Of a DNA stretch of 64,000 nt, positions 34,220-47,626 are shown piece after piece. The stretch lies in the NCBI GenBank assembly GCA_029531795.1, contig JAPEIS010000003.1:1488001-1552000 (forward strand), read 5' to 3'. The position numbers and the translations under genes are program-made. The notes beneath the pieces were generated by a model. It saw only the letters and a list, made by a program, of their open reading frames with translations. It was not told the DNA's origin and did no database searches. The stretch's first letter is position 1; the number at the start of each line of letters is the position of its first letter. Source of the stretch: Sclerotinia nivalis (taxonomy: Eukaryota; Ascomycota; Leotiomycetes; Helotiales; Sclerotiniaceae).

Positions 34220-37200
34220 TAGATATAAATTATTATAGTTTAATTTTATGAATAACAAATCTTTATTTATTAAAATCATTATATTCTTTGTATATGAAAA
34301 CCTTTTTATTATTACAAGTCTTATTAATAATGAATATTTTAGAAAAATCTTTATTAATCATTCTTTTGTTTTTAAATACAATATTGAAATATAATTCTTA
34401 TCTTTTTCTTATAAGCTTCGATTTATCAATAGAAAAATCGTTAACAAAATTATAGAATATTTTGTAATGGAAATCGTTATAAAGAATCATTATAAATATT
34501 AATCTTTTTATATTATCCAATTTTCATCAAAAACATTATTAATCTTTGATTTACTATAATTGCAATATTACAATCCTACTATCAATTGAATAAAGATAAA
34601 TTTAATATTCTTTTCAAACTATTGTATTTTCAATTGCTCAATATATTATAATTTAAAGCTAATTATTGTACCAACAATTCCATCTCCGGTTAAAAAACAA
34701 AAGGATCTAACAAAAGTTATCTTACAACAAATTGTTAATACTATTAAATCTTTAAATAAATTCTTTATTGATTCTGATATAAAAGCTAAATATATAGATT
34801 ATAAATATCGCTCTCTTTATATTAAAGATTATCCAAAGAATAATACCGATTTTTTATTTATTCAAATACTTTTTACTCTTAAAGAAACTCCTTATAAAAA
34901 ACCTTTTATCGAAAAGATATTAAACGAAGATTATATATTATAATCTAACGATTCTTCTATTAACCTCGAATTTCAATAAAATCTAATATTTGGTATGAAT
35001 CATTATCAAACAAAGCATTACAGAGAATCAAATAATTAAGTATAGATGATTCTCAATTGTCTGCATCCAAAATCGATTTTGAAAATTGTAAATCGATATC
35101 GTTTTGTTCACAATCCAAAAAACTGTTTGCTTTTACTTTCTGTTGAGAAACTTCTTATGTTTATCTACAAGAATACAAATCCAAATATAGATGATATTCG
35201 TTAATTACAAACTTCTAACTTTGTTTTGTTTTATTAACAAAATAACATTCGGGTTATCCGATTGATATAAAATGAATTGAATACTATATAAAAAGTTATA
35301 AAGCAAGATTATCTACAATAGACTATATTATTCCCGATATTTACAGAAAAGGATTTTCGATCGATTTTATAAGGGCAGGGTAATATAACAAAGATGCTCT
35401 CTAAAATTCTATTACAATTTTATAATTTTATATACAATTGTTATAAACCGCTCTATTTATAGAAGATCTTTAAAACTGATATCGACAAATTTTTAATTAG
35501 CAAATTTTCTTTTAATGATAATCAAATATAATAAAGGTTCTTTATATAATTATAAGATAAACTTCCCATCTTTTTTTTATATTATACAGATAGATTGTCG
35601 TCTTATCGAATCTGGGATTACAAGATTAAATTGATATTTAATAAAAAACTATTTTATTTCAAAAACCATTCTTTATTGTCAATAGAGTTAATAATAATAT
35701 ATAAATAATTCAATGATAATCTTTTCAAAAAGTTCATTCGAGAATCGAGATTGTAATATATCTCTCTTTTGCTATTAATTGTTAAATCTGAAAAGGGGAT
35801 CTGCATTTGTTAAGATTATCGAGAATTTAACAATATTATTATAAAGAATCATTATTTGTTATCTATTGTTTGCGAAATATTAGATGTTTTTTGTAATACA
35901 AAAATTTATACTAAGTTTGATATTATTATAGCGTTTAACAAGTTGCGAATCGCTGAAAAAAATGAATGGAAAACTATGTTTATTATTCGTTTTGGTTTTT
36001 TTGAATCTTTAATTATGTTTTTCGGTCTTTATAATATATCTATATCGTTTTAACATTATATTAATCATATACTTTTCGACAAATTAGATAAGTATTATAT
36101 TGTATATCTCGATGATATCTTAATCTACTCTGATAATTCTGTAGAATATAAGGAATATATTTGTCAAATGATACAAAAATTAATGAATACTGGATTACAG
36201 ATTGATATTAATAAATACGAATTCGAAACTACAAAGACAAAGTATTTGGGTTTTATTATTATAACTAAAGATATCGAAATGAATCAAGAAAAGATTATAA
36301 CTATTATATCTTAAAAGTTGTTTTTGTGTATAAAGGATTTACAACGATTTTTTGGCTTCGCTAATTTCTATCAATGTTTTATAAAAGATTTTTCAAAGAT
36401 TTGTTACTCTTTCAATAATCTTTTGCAGAAGAACATTATATAGGATTGAATTGTAGATTATATAAAGGCTTTTGATGTTTTAAAAAGGGCTTTCACAATA
36501 ATACCGGTTTTGGTATACTTCGATTATAGATGGAAAACTGTTTTGGAAATCGATACTTCCGATTGAACTTTAAAAGAAATCCTTTCGTAATACGATAATG
36601 ATAATATCTTATATTCGATTACTTACTTTTCATTTAAATATATAGCAACGAAATACAATTATGAAATCTATAATAAAGAATTATTCGCTATTATCAAAAC
36701 AATAGAAGAATAACACCCAAAGTTTTAAAGTTTACAAAAGGAATTCGAGATTCTTATTAATCACAAAAACCTCGAATATTTTATAACTACAAAAATTCTC
36801 AATTAATAGCAAATATGATAATCCAAATTTCTGTTTCAATATAATTTCTGTATAATCTATCGATCAAAAAATAAAGCTATTCAATCAAATACATTAAATA
36901 GAAAACACAAAGATCGATTATATCACTTTAACTCAAACAATAAACATCTAAAGAATCGAGAATGCGTTATCTTCCCTCAAGACCGTTTTGACGTCGATCT
37001 TTATAAGGATTTGATTGGATATATCAATTTGATATTGATAAAAATAATAATATCATTTCACAATCAATCAATTGATGTTCTAATCGATATAATATATATT
37101 AGATCTGATATTGCAAATCAATTCATTTCTGTTTTTAATAATCTATTGATAATTAAATAGCTAAAAAAGTATTATAAAACTCTTCGGATCATTATATAGG

Positions 37201-38237
37201 ATTATTCGATTCAAAATAATAGAATTTATTATCGGAATAAACTTTGGGTTCCATCAAATAATAAACTCAAACTTCAAATTATCTATTGGATTTATTCTTT
37301 TAGTCCTATCAATTATTCTAATCGAACTAAAACAATCGATTTTGTCTTTTATATATATTAATAACTTAATATATATTTGGAAATCGTATTCTATATGAAA
37401 ACTTGCGAACTTTATATTCGCATTAAATCATCTAAATCGATGCCTCCCGGATTTTTGAAATTGCTATCTATCCCTTTTCATATATAATTTGATATCTTAA
37501 TCGATTATATTATACTACTTTTAGATTGTATTCATTATAATTCTACTTATAAATATATCTTGATAGTAATCTATAAGCTAACCAAAATGAGATATTTCAT
37601 CGATACATATATACTAACGATAGAAGAGTTAATCAATACTTTCATTAATTGTATTTATATATTTCATAAACTTCCGAACAATATCATTTCCGATCAAGGA
37701 ATACAATTTGTATCAGGATTCTAATTACAACTTTCAAAACAATTGAGAGTTACTTTAAAGTATTTTTCAACTTTTCATTTTCAAATAGATAGTTAAATCG
37801 AATATATTAATTCAATTCTGGAACAGTATTTATAAACTTTTGTTAATTATCATCAAAACAATTGATTGGATTGATTACCTTTAATTGAATTTGTATTCAA
37901 TAATATAGTTTTTAAAACAATTAATTGTTCGTTTTTCTTTATCAATTATAACTTTAATCTACATTTAGATATTGAATTTAATAAACCTTGTTTGCCAAAT
38001 ATAACTCTAATACAAAAACGGGAATTCTTTAAAGGAAATCGGATTGTGGATTGTATAGAATATATTTTAAAACAATTTCGCATTTTTATATAACAAACAA
38101 TTGCTATTTATAAGAACTATACTAATCGTTATCGCTTTGATTCATTTCATTATATAATCGATCAGAAAATCTATATTAATATTAAGAATATAAAGATCTT
38201 ATATAAAGCAAAAAAGTTAAATAATAAATAAATCGAT
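34220..38237 (+). pseudogene. Element H pol, 5' part (protease to integrase)
   Basis: Collinear with A pol. A protease-like segment lies at about 34255-34500. The RT fingers and palm are in ORF 35856-36053 (LDVFCNTKIYTKFDIIIAF), with YLDDILIYSDN at about 36102-36135. RNase H has YNYEIYNKELFAII (about 36655). Integrase has SDQGIQFVSGF at about 37690-37720 and an IEYINSILEQYL segment (about 37795) that keeps the catalytic Glu. It is interrupted at 38237 by element I; the last part continues at 44998. Confidence 0.8.
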
Positions 38238-38242
38238 CCTTA
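38238..38242. repeat. Target duplication CCTTA of element I
   Basis: CCTTA at 38238-38242 is repeated at 44993-44997, just outside the outer LTR ends. Removing element I and one copy restores collinearity of H with A. Confidence 0.9.
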
Positions 38243-38405
38243 TATCACGGTGAGGGAAAAGGTATGTGTAGGTTTGATCTATTGTTGTACTACGAAGAGG
38301 AGAAGAAGGTCAAGGAGGTGACCTGACTATATAGAAGTGAGTGTATGCATGTATGCTTAAGGTATATATGATCATGTACAGATGAAGGGAAATGAACCTG
38401 TAACA
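38243..38405 (-). repeat. 3' LTR of element I
   Basis: 163 bp, TATCACGGTGAGG to CCTGTAACA on the plus strand. A purine-rich tract lies just beyond it on the minus strand (GAGGAGAGGGTAC, 38406-38418). Confidence 0.93.
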
Positions 38406-38699
38406 GTACCCTCTCCTCAAGAAACCCATTTGACCTTAAATGGGCATTAAAAAATAAAGAAAAATAATAAAAAAATACAGATCTCTTTCCTCAATTAGGT
38501 TTCTGAACAAAAAATATATAATATCCTTTAATAATATTATATTCTTTATTATTATAATATGTAATATACCTTTAAACGAAATGAACAATCTTGGTGTAAA
38601 TGAATCTTTGTAGAGTGGGTGTAGTAATCGCACTATGTGACTCCGATTACAAATTCTATGGTTCCGGTTGTAATATAATAGCATCAGGGTGCTTTAGGA

Positions 38700-41600
38700 T
38701 TTAAGCTGACAATTCTGATTTTTCTAAATAAAGGCGATGATATTCGATAAAAACCTTCTTGTTATTTTTTAAATCATTAATTGATTGTTAAGTTGATGTA
38801 TAATATTTTTATTTAACCAAATAATGATAACCATCCTCATCATGATTATCTAGAACTTTTTCAAATATCCATTTCTGAATAAGTTCATCTTCATTATCAT
38901 CCCGTTCTAAAATTCTGTTCTGTGTAGTTAAGGATTCTGATTCATTAATCGTTATTTAAACCAGAAAATGAGGATTAGTATAAACTAAAAGTAAAAGAGA
39001 ATAATAGAAAACAAAAAAGATTTTAATATTCTCAGATAATTGAACAAAACAAATACAAAAATAAACTTTGATAATCTTATAAAGATTGATCTATTTATCA
39101 TCTAGCTTTTTTGCTTTGTACGAAATCTTTATATTCTTGGTATTGATAAAGACTTTTTGACCAGTTGTATAACGAGGTGAGTTAGAATAGTGGTGGTTAG
39201 TATAATCCTTATAAATAATAATTGTTTATTATATAAGAATATAAAGTTATTTCAAGATATATTTTATATAATCTATAATTCTATTATCTTTAAAGAATTC
39301 CCGTTTTTGTATTAGAGTTATATTCGGTGGGCAAGATTTATTAGATTCAATGTCTAGGTATGGATTAAAGCTGTAATTGGCGAAAAAAGGTGAGCAATTA
39401 ATTGTTTCAGAGACCAAATTATTGAATACAAATTCGGTTAAGGGTAATCAATTCAATCAATCGTCTTGATGATAGTTAACAAAAGTTCGTAAATACTGCT
39501 CCAGAATCGAGTTAATATACTTAATCTGACCATCTGTTTGAAGATGAAAAACTGAAGAATGTTTTAAAGTAACTTCTAATCGTTTCGAAAATTGTGACCA
39601 GAATCCTGATACGAATTGCGTTTCTCGATCGGAAATGATATTGTTTGGAAGTCTATAAAGCATATAAATACAATTGATAAAAGTATCGATTAATTTTTCT
39701 GTTGTTAGCATATATATATCCATAAAATATCTCATTTTGATTAACCTATAGATTACCACCAAAATATATTTATAAATAGAATTATAATAAATGCAATCCG
39801 GAAATAATATAATATAATCGATTGAGATATCAAACTATACACAAAAAAGGACAGACAACAGTTTCAAAAATCCGGGAGACACCAATTTGAACGATTTGAT
39901 ACGAATACAAAGTTCGCAAACCTTCATGTAAAACACGATCTCCAAATGTATGTTAGGCCACCAATATATACAAAAAACAAAATCGATTGTTTTAGTTCGA
40001 TCAGGATGGCCGGCAGGACTAGAAGAATAAGTTCGATAGATAATTTGGAATTTGAGCTCATCGTCTAATAGAACCCAAATCTTATTTTGGTAGTAAATTC
40101 TATTATTTTGGATCGAACAATCTTGTATAACAATCTAAAGGGTTTTACAATGCTCTTTTGGTTATTTAGTCATTGATGAATTATTAAGAGTAGAGATAAA
40201 TTGATCTACGATATTGGACCTAGTATATATTGTATCGATTAAAGTATCAATTGGTTGATCATAGAATGGTATTATTATCTTCACTGATACTAAATTGATA
40301 TATTTAATCAAATCCTTATAAAGATCATTATCAAAACAATTCTGAGGGAGGATAATACGTTCTCGATTTTTTAGATATTCATTGTTTAGATTAAAGCGAT
40401 ACAGTTGATCTTTGTGTTTTCTATTTAGTATATTTAATCGAATAGTTTTGTTTTCTGATCGATAGATTATACAGAAATTATATTGAAACAGAAATTCAGA
40501 TCATTATATTTGCTATTGATTGAAAGTTTTTGTAATCATAAAATATTCGAAGTTTTTGTGATTAATAAGAATCTCGAATTCCTCTTATGAGTTTTGGAGT
40601 TCTAAATGTTATTCTTTTATTATTTTGATAATAATGAGTAATTCTTTATTATAAATTTCATAATTGTATTTCGTTATTATATATTTAAATGAAAAATAAA
40701 CGATTAAATGCAAAACATTATCATTATTGTATTACGAGAGAACTCCTCCTGAAGCCCAATCGAAAGCATCGATTTTCAAAACAGTTTTCCATCTATAATC
40801 AAAGTATACCAAAACTGATACTATTATGAAAACTCTTTTTAAAGCATCAAAAGCCTTTATATAATCTACAATTCAATCCTATATAATATTCTTTTGTAAG
40901 AGATTATTAAGAAAACAATAAATCTTTGAAAAATCTTTTATAAAACATCAATAGAAATTAATAAAACCGAAAAATTGTTATAAATCCTTTATATATAAAG
41001 GCAATTCCTAAGATATAATAACTGTAACCTTTTCTTGATCCATTTCGATACCTTCAATTGTAATAATAAAACCTAAATACTTTGTTTTCGTAATTTCGAA
41101 TTTGTATTTATTAATATCAATCTGTAACCCAATATTTATTAACTTTTGAATTACTTAACAAATATACTCTTTATACTTTACAGGATTATCGGAGTAGATT
41201 AGGATATCATCGAGATATACAATACAATACTTGTCCAACTCATCGAAAAGCGTATGATTGATATAATATTGGAACGATATAGAGATATTACAGAAATCGA
41301 AAAATATAATCAAAGATTCAAAAAGACCAAAACGAATAATGAATATAGTTTTCTATTTATTTTTTTCGGCGATTCATAATTTGTTGAATGCTGTAATGAT
41401 ATCAAACTTGGTATAAATTTTTGTATTACAAAAAGCATCTAATGTTTTACAAACGATAAATAATAGATAACGATTCTTTATAGTAACGTTATTTAGTTCT
41501 CGATAATCTTAACAAATGCAGATTCTTTCTTCTGATTTGGTAGCCAATAGTAAAAGAGAAGTGCACTGTAATTTCGATTCCCGAATAAACCCTTTGAAAA

Positions 41601-43110
41601 GATTATCATTAAGCTATTTATACATCACTATTAATTCCATTGACGATAAAGAGCAATTTTTGAAATAAAATGGCTTTTTATCAAACATCAATTCAATTTT
41701 GTGATCCCAGATTCGATGAGGCAGTAATTTATCTGTATAATATAAAAGGAAAGCAAAAAGTTTGTCTTGTAATTATATAGGAAGTCTTTATCGTATTTGA
41801 TTATCACTAAAAGAAGGTTTGTCAATTAAAAATTTATCGATATCAGCTTTAGAGATTTTTTGCAAATGGAGCAGCTTATAACAATCGTATATAAAATTAT
41901 AAAGTTATAGTAAAGTTCTAAAAAGTATCTTTATTATATTGTTTTGCCCTTATAAAATCAATCGAAAATCCCTTTTTGTAAATATCGAAAACAATATAGT
42001 TTATCGCAAATAATCTTGCTCAATAGTTTTCTATACAATATCCAATTCATCCTATATCAATCGAATAATCCGAATATTATCTTGTTAACAAAACGAAACA
42101 AAGCTAGAAATTTATAATTAACAAATATCATCTATATTTGGGCTTATATCTTTGTAAATAAGTATAGGGAGTTCCCCAACAGAAAACAAAAGCAAACGGT
42201 TTTTTGGATTGTGAATAGGCCGATACTGATTTGCAATCTTTAAGATCGATTTTGGACGCGAACAATTGGAAATCATCTATACTTGATTATTTGGTTCTCT
42301 ATAGCGCTTTATTCGATAATGATTTATACTAGGTATCAAACTCTACTGAAATTCGAGGTCAATAGAAGAATTATCAGATTGTAATATATAATCTTTATTT
42401 GATATCTCTTCAATAGAAGGTTTTTTATAAAAAATTCTTTTAAAAGTAGAAAGTATTTGAATAAATGAACAATCGATATCGTCCTTTGGACAATCCTCGA
42501 TATATGGAGAGCGGTATTTATAAATTGTACATTTAGCTTTTATATCAGAATCGATAAGGAATTTATTTAAAGGTTCGATAACATCAACGATCTATTGTAG
42601 AGTAACTTTTGCTAGATCCTCTTGTTCCTTAATCGGAGATGGGATCGTTGGTACAATAACTAGCTCTGAATCATAATACATTAAGCAATTGAAAGTACAA
42701 TAGTTTGAAAAGAATGTTAAACTCATCTTTATCCAATTGATAATAGGATTGTAGCGTTGTAATTATAGTAAACCAAAGATTAACAGTGTCTTTGATGAAA
42801 ACTGGATAATATAAAAGAACCAATATTTATAATAATCCCTCATAGCAATTTCCATTACAAAATATTCTGTAATTCTGTCGGTGATTTTTCTATCGATAAA
42901 TCGGAGTTCGCAAGGGTGAAATAAGAATTGTATTTCAATATTGTATTTGAAAGCAAAAGAACGATTAGCAAAGACTTCTCCAGAGCATTCATTATCAATA
43001 AGACTTGTAACAGTAAAGGGATTTTCATACACAAGGAACATAGTGGTTTTAACAAATAGAGATTTGTTATTCATAAAATTGAACTACAATAATTTATTTC
43101 TATCCATTCC
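38700..43110 (-). pseudogene. Element I pol: protease, RT, RNase H, integrase, chromodomain
   Basis: Protease ORF 42763-43074: SLFVKTTMFLVYENPFTV, TSLIDNECSGEVFANRSF and LLIFGLL; the active-site triad is DNE-like as in A. RT has an intact YLDDILIYSDN (about 41180-41213). RNase H has YNYEIYNKELL (about 40650). Integrase core ORF 39457-39762: IYRLIKMRYF, NNIISDRETQFVSGFW, LKHSSVFHLQTDGQIKYIN and EQYLRTFVNYHQDD; the catalytic Glu after DGQ is Lys. The chromodomain at about 38700-38890 has WIFEKVLDNHDEDGYHYLVK and FIEYHRLY. It is one of the better-preserved pol copies, but RT and RNase H still contain stops. Confidence 0.88.
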
Positions 43111-43267
43111 TCGATTTACTTTCTTGCTCTTAGTATTCCTCTACAAGCGATTTTTCATAGAGATTAATCTTTTCCCTATTCAGGATTTTCCTTAACTGAA
43201 CTGGGTATAGAGACAATCTCTTCTAACTCGATATAGCCTTACTATTATACCTAATTCAAATACTATT

Positions 43268-44549
43268 GGCTTTATACCCAATTATCAATATATCCTTTTC
43301 GAAATCTATTACAATTATTATTAAACCTATTAATACCTCGAAAAGCCGGAACAGTAATATATTGATCGAAAACCAAATTAATTGAAGCAACAATATTGCA
43401 ATTGGAAAAGGTATTAACAAAAGTTTATTTGTCAAAAAGAAGATTATTATTGATATTATAAATAATATAACAATCAATCTAAAGATAACCGATTCTACTA
43501 TAACAATTACAAAAAACTGCAGGATTAAACTTCTTTTTCTTATTTTGCAGATTTTTTTTCTATTATCCTTTTTGTTTCATTATATTGAAATCTATAAGGT
43601 CATTGTTAACAATAGATGCTTTATTAGAATTTTTATTATAATATTCAGCGTCACGAAGATTCTAACTCCAAGTAGAGAATTTCTTTTGCCAACCATCAAT
43701 ATCATCGGCTGTATAGAGGTTCAAATCACCAATAACCAAAGTTCGAAAGGGAACCGTAACCTTTTGCTTCATCGCATTAACAATCTCGCAATCAAACTTG
43801 TAGTAAGAGTTAGCAAGATGAGACAATATAAAGAAGAAAACCGAAAAGGATTCCTTTGGACCTATAAAAAGTTTGTCGAATTTGAGCGAAACTTCCCTTT
43901 CGATATCTACAGAGATATATAATTTGTCCAATTTGACCAAAAACGAAACAGTAGAATTGAAACAAATAAGATCGTCAACGAATCTAATGATATCCGTAAT
44001 ACACTTTTATTGTGTTTGATTATCGAAAAGACTAATAGTATAACTAATCTTCTTTTGTTTAGAAACAAAAAGTTGTAAATCGATTATCTAATAGAATTGC
44101 AAATCCAATTTTCAGAATTGATAGTTTTTTTGTTGAACAAGAATATTAGATTTTTCGTTTTTAAAAACGGATGGATCCTTTTGAGTTTAGCAAAGAATAA
44201 TCGGTTTCTGGTTAATGGTAGTATTATCAGTGTCCAATTGAATTTGCTTGCCGACTAGAGTACAAAGAAGCTTAACGTTTTCTGCTTTGAATTTCTTAAT
44301 CTTATTTATTTGAGTAGCGATATAGATAGCTTGAATAATAAAGCAATCTTTGATGATAAAGAAAATATAATTTAGATAAACAGTTTATTTGTTAGGATCG
44401 GTAGCAAGATTTGATGTTATTGGAGTATCCAATTCTGTTAGGATTTGTGTAATAGTAGATTATTGGCCGAAGACTCGTTGGATTTCGATATAAATTCCTT
44501 CGATAGAAGTAAAAATCGCATTATCAATAGATATAGAATTAAAAACCAT
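43268..44549 (-). pseudogene. Element I gag
   Basis: Starts MVFNSISIDNAIFTSI (ATG at 44549). ILTELDTP and QKPIILC..QKDPSVFKNEK are followed by ORF 43662-43940, MVKLDKLYISVDIEREVS to DIDGWQKKFSTW. The zinc-knuckle region near 43470-43515 is decayed. ORFs on the plus strand at 42941-43195 and 43545-43922 are shadows of protease and gag. Fewer stops than in A or H. Confidence 0.83.
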
Positions 44550-44829
44550 TATAAAAAGAATTACAATTACACAAAATAATCGATAGGGAATTTGCAATTA
44601 CACAAAAGCAATCAAAAACAGATACAAAAGCCTACAAATAAATATAATCATACAAAAACAATCAAGGATCAGAAACTACACAGAAGCAAATAAGAAACAC
44701 GATCACACAAAAGCAAACGAATTACAACAGCACAAAAGTAATCGAAAACAAATACAGAAGCCTACAAATGATTTGGCAAGGTCAGATTACTTCGTAAAGT
44801 AATAAAGCCTTTGAAAAAATAATACAAAC

Positions 44830-44992
44830 TATCACAATGAAAGAAAAGATATATATAGATTTGATCTATTATTGTACTATAAGGAAGAGAAGAAGGTCAA
44901 GGAGGTAACCTGACCATATAGAAGTGAGTGTATGCATATGTGCCTAAGGCACACATGATCACGTGCAGGTGAAGGGAGATGAACCCGTAACA
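44830..44992 (-). repeat. 5' LTR of element I
   Basis: 163 bp, TATCACAATGAAAG to GAACCCGTAACA on the plus strand. On the minus strand it is followed by GTTTGTATTAT, the same position and motif as the primer site of A. Confidence 0.93.
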
Positions 44993-44997
44993 CCTTA

Positions 44998-45400
44998 CGA
45001 GATTATCAAGGTTTATTTTTGTGCTTGTTTTGTTCAATTATTTAAGAATATTAAAATCTTCTTTATTTTCTATTATTCTCTTTTATTTTCAGTTTATATT
45101 AATCCTTACTTTCTGGTTCAAATAATGATTAACAAATCAGAATATTTAATTATACAGAACAAAGTTTTGGAATAGGATAATGATGAAGATAAATCTATTC
45201 AAAAATGAGTATTTAAAGGAGTTCTAGATAATCATAATGAGGATAACTATTATTATTTGATCAAATGGAAATATTATATATTAATTTAATAATCAATTAA
45301 TAACTTAAAGAGTAACAAAAAGATTCTTATCGAATATCATTATTTTCACTCAAAGAAACCAAGATTACCAGTTTGGATCCTAAAGTACTCCGATACTATT
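44998..45400 (+). pseudogene. Element H pol, 3' part with chromodomain
   Basis: Continuation of H after element I. It matches A from about 27835. The chromodomain-like segment at about 45180-45370 has FKGVLDNHNEDNYYYLIKW and ILIEYHYFHSKK. Here the chromodomain Trp in LIKWK is kept while A has lost it. Confidence 0.78.
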
Positions 45401-45702
45401 ATATTACAATTGGAATCATAGAATTTACAATCAGAATCATATAGTGTAATTGCTATACTTATTCTACGAAAATCCATTTGTATTAAGATTGTTCGTTTTG
45501 TTTAAAGGTATATTATGTATTATTGTAATAGGGAATATAGCGTTTGGGTTATTGTATATTGAGGGATATAATGTTATTAAGGGATACCATATATTTTTTG
45601 TTCAGGGATTTAATTGAAAGAAGGGATCTGTATTTTTTTTTTATTTTTTTTTTATTTTTAATGCTTATTTAAAGTCAAATAGGTTTCTTGAGGAAAGGGT
45701 AT

Positions 45703-45865
45703 TATTACAGATTCATCTCCCTTTATCTGTATATGATTATATATACCTTAGGCATATATACATACACTCATTTCTATATAGTCAGATCACCTCCTTGACC
45801 TTCTTCCTCTCCTCGTAGTACAACTATAGATCAACCCTACATATACCTTTTCCCTCGCCGTGATA
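45703..45865 (+). repeat. 3' LTR of element H
   Basis: 163 bp, TATTACAGATTC to CGCCGTGATA, followed by the CTCAA duplication. Confidence 0.92.
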
Positions 45866-45873
45866 CTCAATAA

Positions 45874-47550
45874 CTATATATATTCAATAAAATCGTCTGT
45901 AGAATCACTTTCTATTATACCATTGTTATCATTTTCATTAATTTTACGATTTTCAGTTTCAATTTGAGCTTCCCTAATAGTTTTAATCCCTGCAAATTTC
46001 GAATTCGGGTTAGTCCGGATTCGATATCTTTTCCTAAGATTAAATTGATCTAATCGATGCTCTAATTGTTTTATTCGAAGTTTTGATTCTATAAGATTAT
46101 AATCTTTAGTATCAAAACCTTTCGAAATCTTACGAAAAAGCAAATGTTGTATTGAAAGATCGATTTTTTTTTCTTAGATCATTATATAGATATATAATCG
46201 AAGATCAAATGCTTTTTGAGGTGTTTTCTAATTAATAGAAGATATCTCCTTATTCTATTGAAGCTTGAGATTATCATCAAAAGTTGAATTCATTGATGAA
46301 ACCTCTTGATTGCTATTTTCAAGCAATAATCGATTTATAAGTAGTTTTGCTTGATTTTTTGATTATAAATCTGAAGCTTTTTATTTAGCTTTAATATTAT
46401 AAGTTGTTAAATCTTTTATTTGAGTCTTTTGATAATAGAGAAGAAAATTGTGCTTTTCAATTAGTATCGAATTGGATAAAGAATTTAATTTATTGAGTGT
46501 ATATCTGTATGTATTTTTGAGTGATGAGAAAACAGATAAATCAAGTGGTTGTAGTATATGTAATGTATGTGGTGGTAGAAATAAGAGATAGATATTATTC
46601 TTGAAGTATTTAAGTATAAACTCTGTAGTTTTGTGATTCTTATGTTTATCCAATATGAATAGTTTAGCCTTTTCGGATCGGGAGGGGGTAGTTTCAGAGA
46701 TAAATATTTTCTTAAACTATTTAAGATCTGTAGTATCAGTTGTCCATCCATTTTTTATAATAATGAAATTCCATCTTTTATATAGATCAAGATCTGTAAG
46801 GAATCATTATTGTTGAATACTTTTTCTTTTATAAATAAGAAGTGGTTTGAGTGATTATTCTGTTATCGAAATACATTCAATAAAAGATATCCAAACTTTT
46901 GAATCAGACTGTTTTTTTTTTTGAATAAAACGATGTTTTGAATTTTCTACTATCAAACTATTGAGATCTTAATTTTTTATAATATTAGTTTCATCTATAT
47001 TCTATCGGTTTTCAGGTTTTATATTTTTAATATCAGGGATTTCCAGGTTTTGAAATTACTTCGAAATAATATTATGAATAGCATCTAAAATTTTTACAGA
47101 ATCGATTCGATATTATTTTTTGGTTCTAATTTCAGGATTTCTTTTCAAGAAATTCTGTATCTATTATTTTCCAAGTATAGAATCATCCTTTTTTATATCA
47201 AAAAGATGCTCTCCAATTTTACGAATTTGTCGATGAGTAGGGTTGGTATTTAGGGTTTCTTATACTAATATTTAATCTATTAATCGTTTCTTTTGAATCA
47301 AAACTATCTTTTATTGGTTTTGAATACCTTTTCTATAAAAAAGATGATTATTCAATCGATCATAAAAAGTACTTCTAGATATATAATAAATTGAACAAGC
47401 TTTTTGTATTGATATTTTATTTGCAATTACATTTAAAATTATTACTATATTATCTTCAGTATAGGATTTTGATATAATATAAATAATGATATATTGAAAT
47501 GTGGTATTGATTCATTTAATGATTGTTGAGTTATTGAAGTTTAAAAATTG
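45874..47550 (-). pseudogene. Fot1/pogo-type transposase 1 (DDE_1)
   Basis: Cut-and-paste transposase read right to left. N-terminal helix-turn-helix: SYTEDNIVIILNVIANKISI then ACSIYYISRSTFYDRL (about 47330-47450). Catalytic core near the C-terminus (ORF 46381-46653): LDKHKNHKTTEFILKY, the LDGHxSHxT motif with its Asp, then NNIYLLFLPPHTLHILQPLD with the last catalytic Asp, and VFSSLKNTYR. The C-terminal segment (ORF 45874-46143) has FDTKDYN and NPNSKFAGIKTIREAQ. Stops and frame changes between these. The ORF at 46485-46751 is another frame of the same region. Confidence 0.85.
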
Positions 47551-47582
47551 AGGGGTAATTAAAAATGGGGTGAAAATTAAAA

Positions 47583-47624
47583 TGGTCGGAATGTGGGGGT
47601 GGTCGGAAACTAGGGTACTTGACT
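47583..47624. repeat. Right terminal inverted repeat of Fot1-like 1
   Basis: Inverted copy of 32229-32270, followed by TA at 47625-47626. Confidence 0.88.
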
Positions 47625-47626
47625 TA

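Larger units (their letters stand above)
38243..44992 (-). mobile_element. Ty3/gypsy chromovirus I (family A), antisense inside H
   Basis: 6750 bp with 163-bp LTRs at 38243-38405 (3' LTR) and 44830-44992 (5' LTR), read on the minus strand. It is nested in the integrase C-terminal region of its sibling H in opposite orientation. It is clearly less mutated than H, as expected for a later arrival. Confidence 0.94.
32316..45865 (+). mobile_element. Ty3/gypsy chromovirus H (family A), carrying element I
   Basis: The 163-bp LTRs are at 32316-32478 and 45703-45865, with duplication CTCAA at 32311-32315 and 45866-45870. Excluding element I and its CCTTA duplication it is about 6.8 kb, like A. It is the most degraded of the three siblings: nearly every Trp and many Gln codons are stops. 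Confidence 0.93.
32229..47624 (-). mobile_element. Fot1/pogo-like DNA transposon 1, split by gypsy H (with I)
   Basis: Terminal inverted repeats begin AGTCAAGTACYCTAGTTTCC and continue CGACCACCCCCACATTCC at 32229 and, inverted, at 47624, with TA at 32227-32228 and 47625-47626. Without the inserted element H and its CTCAA duplication the transposon is about 1.84 kb, typical for Fot1-like elements. The transposase is on the minus strand. The short left end (32229-32315) is separated from the body (45871-47624). Confidence 0.92.
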
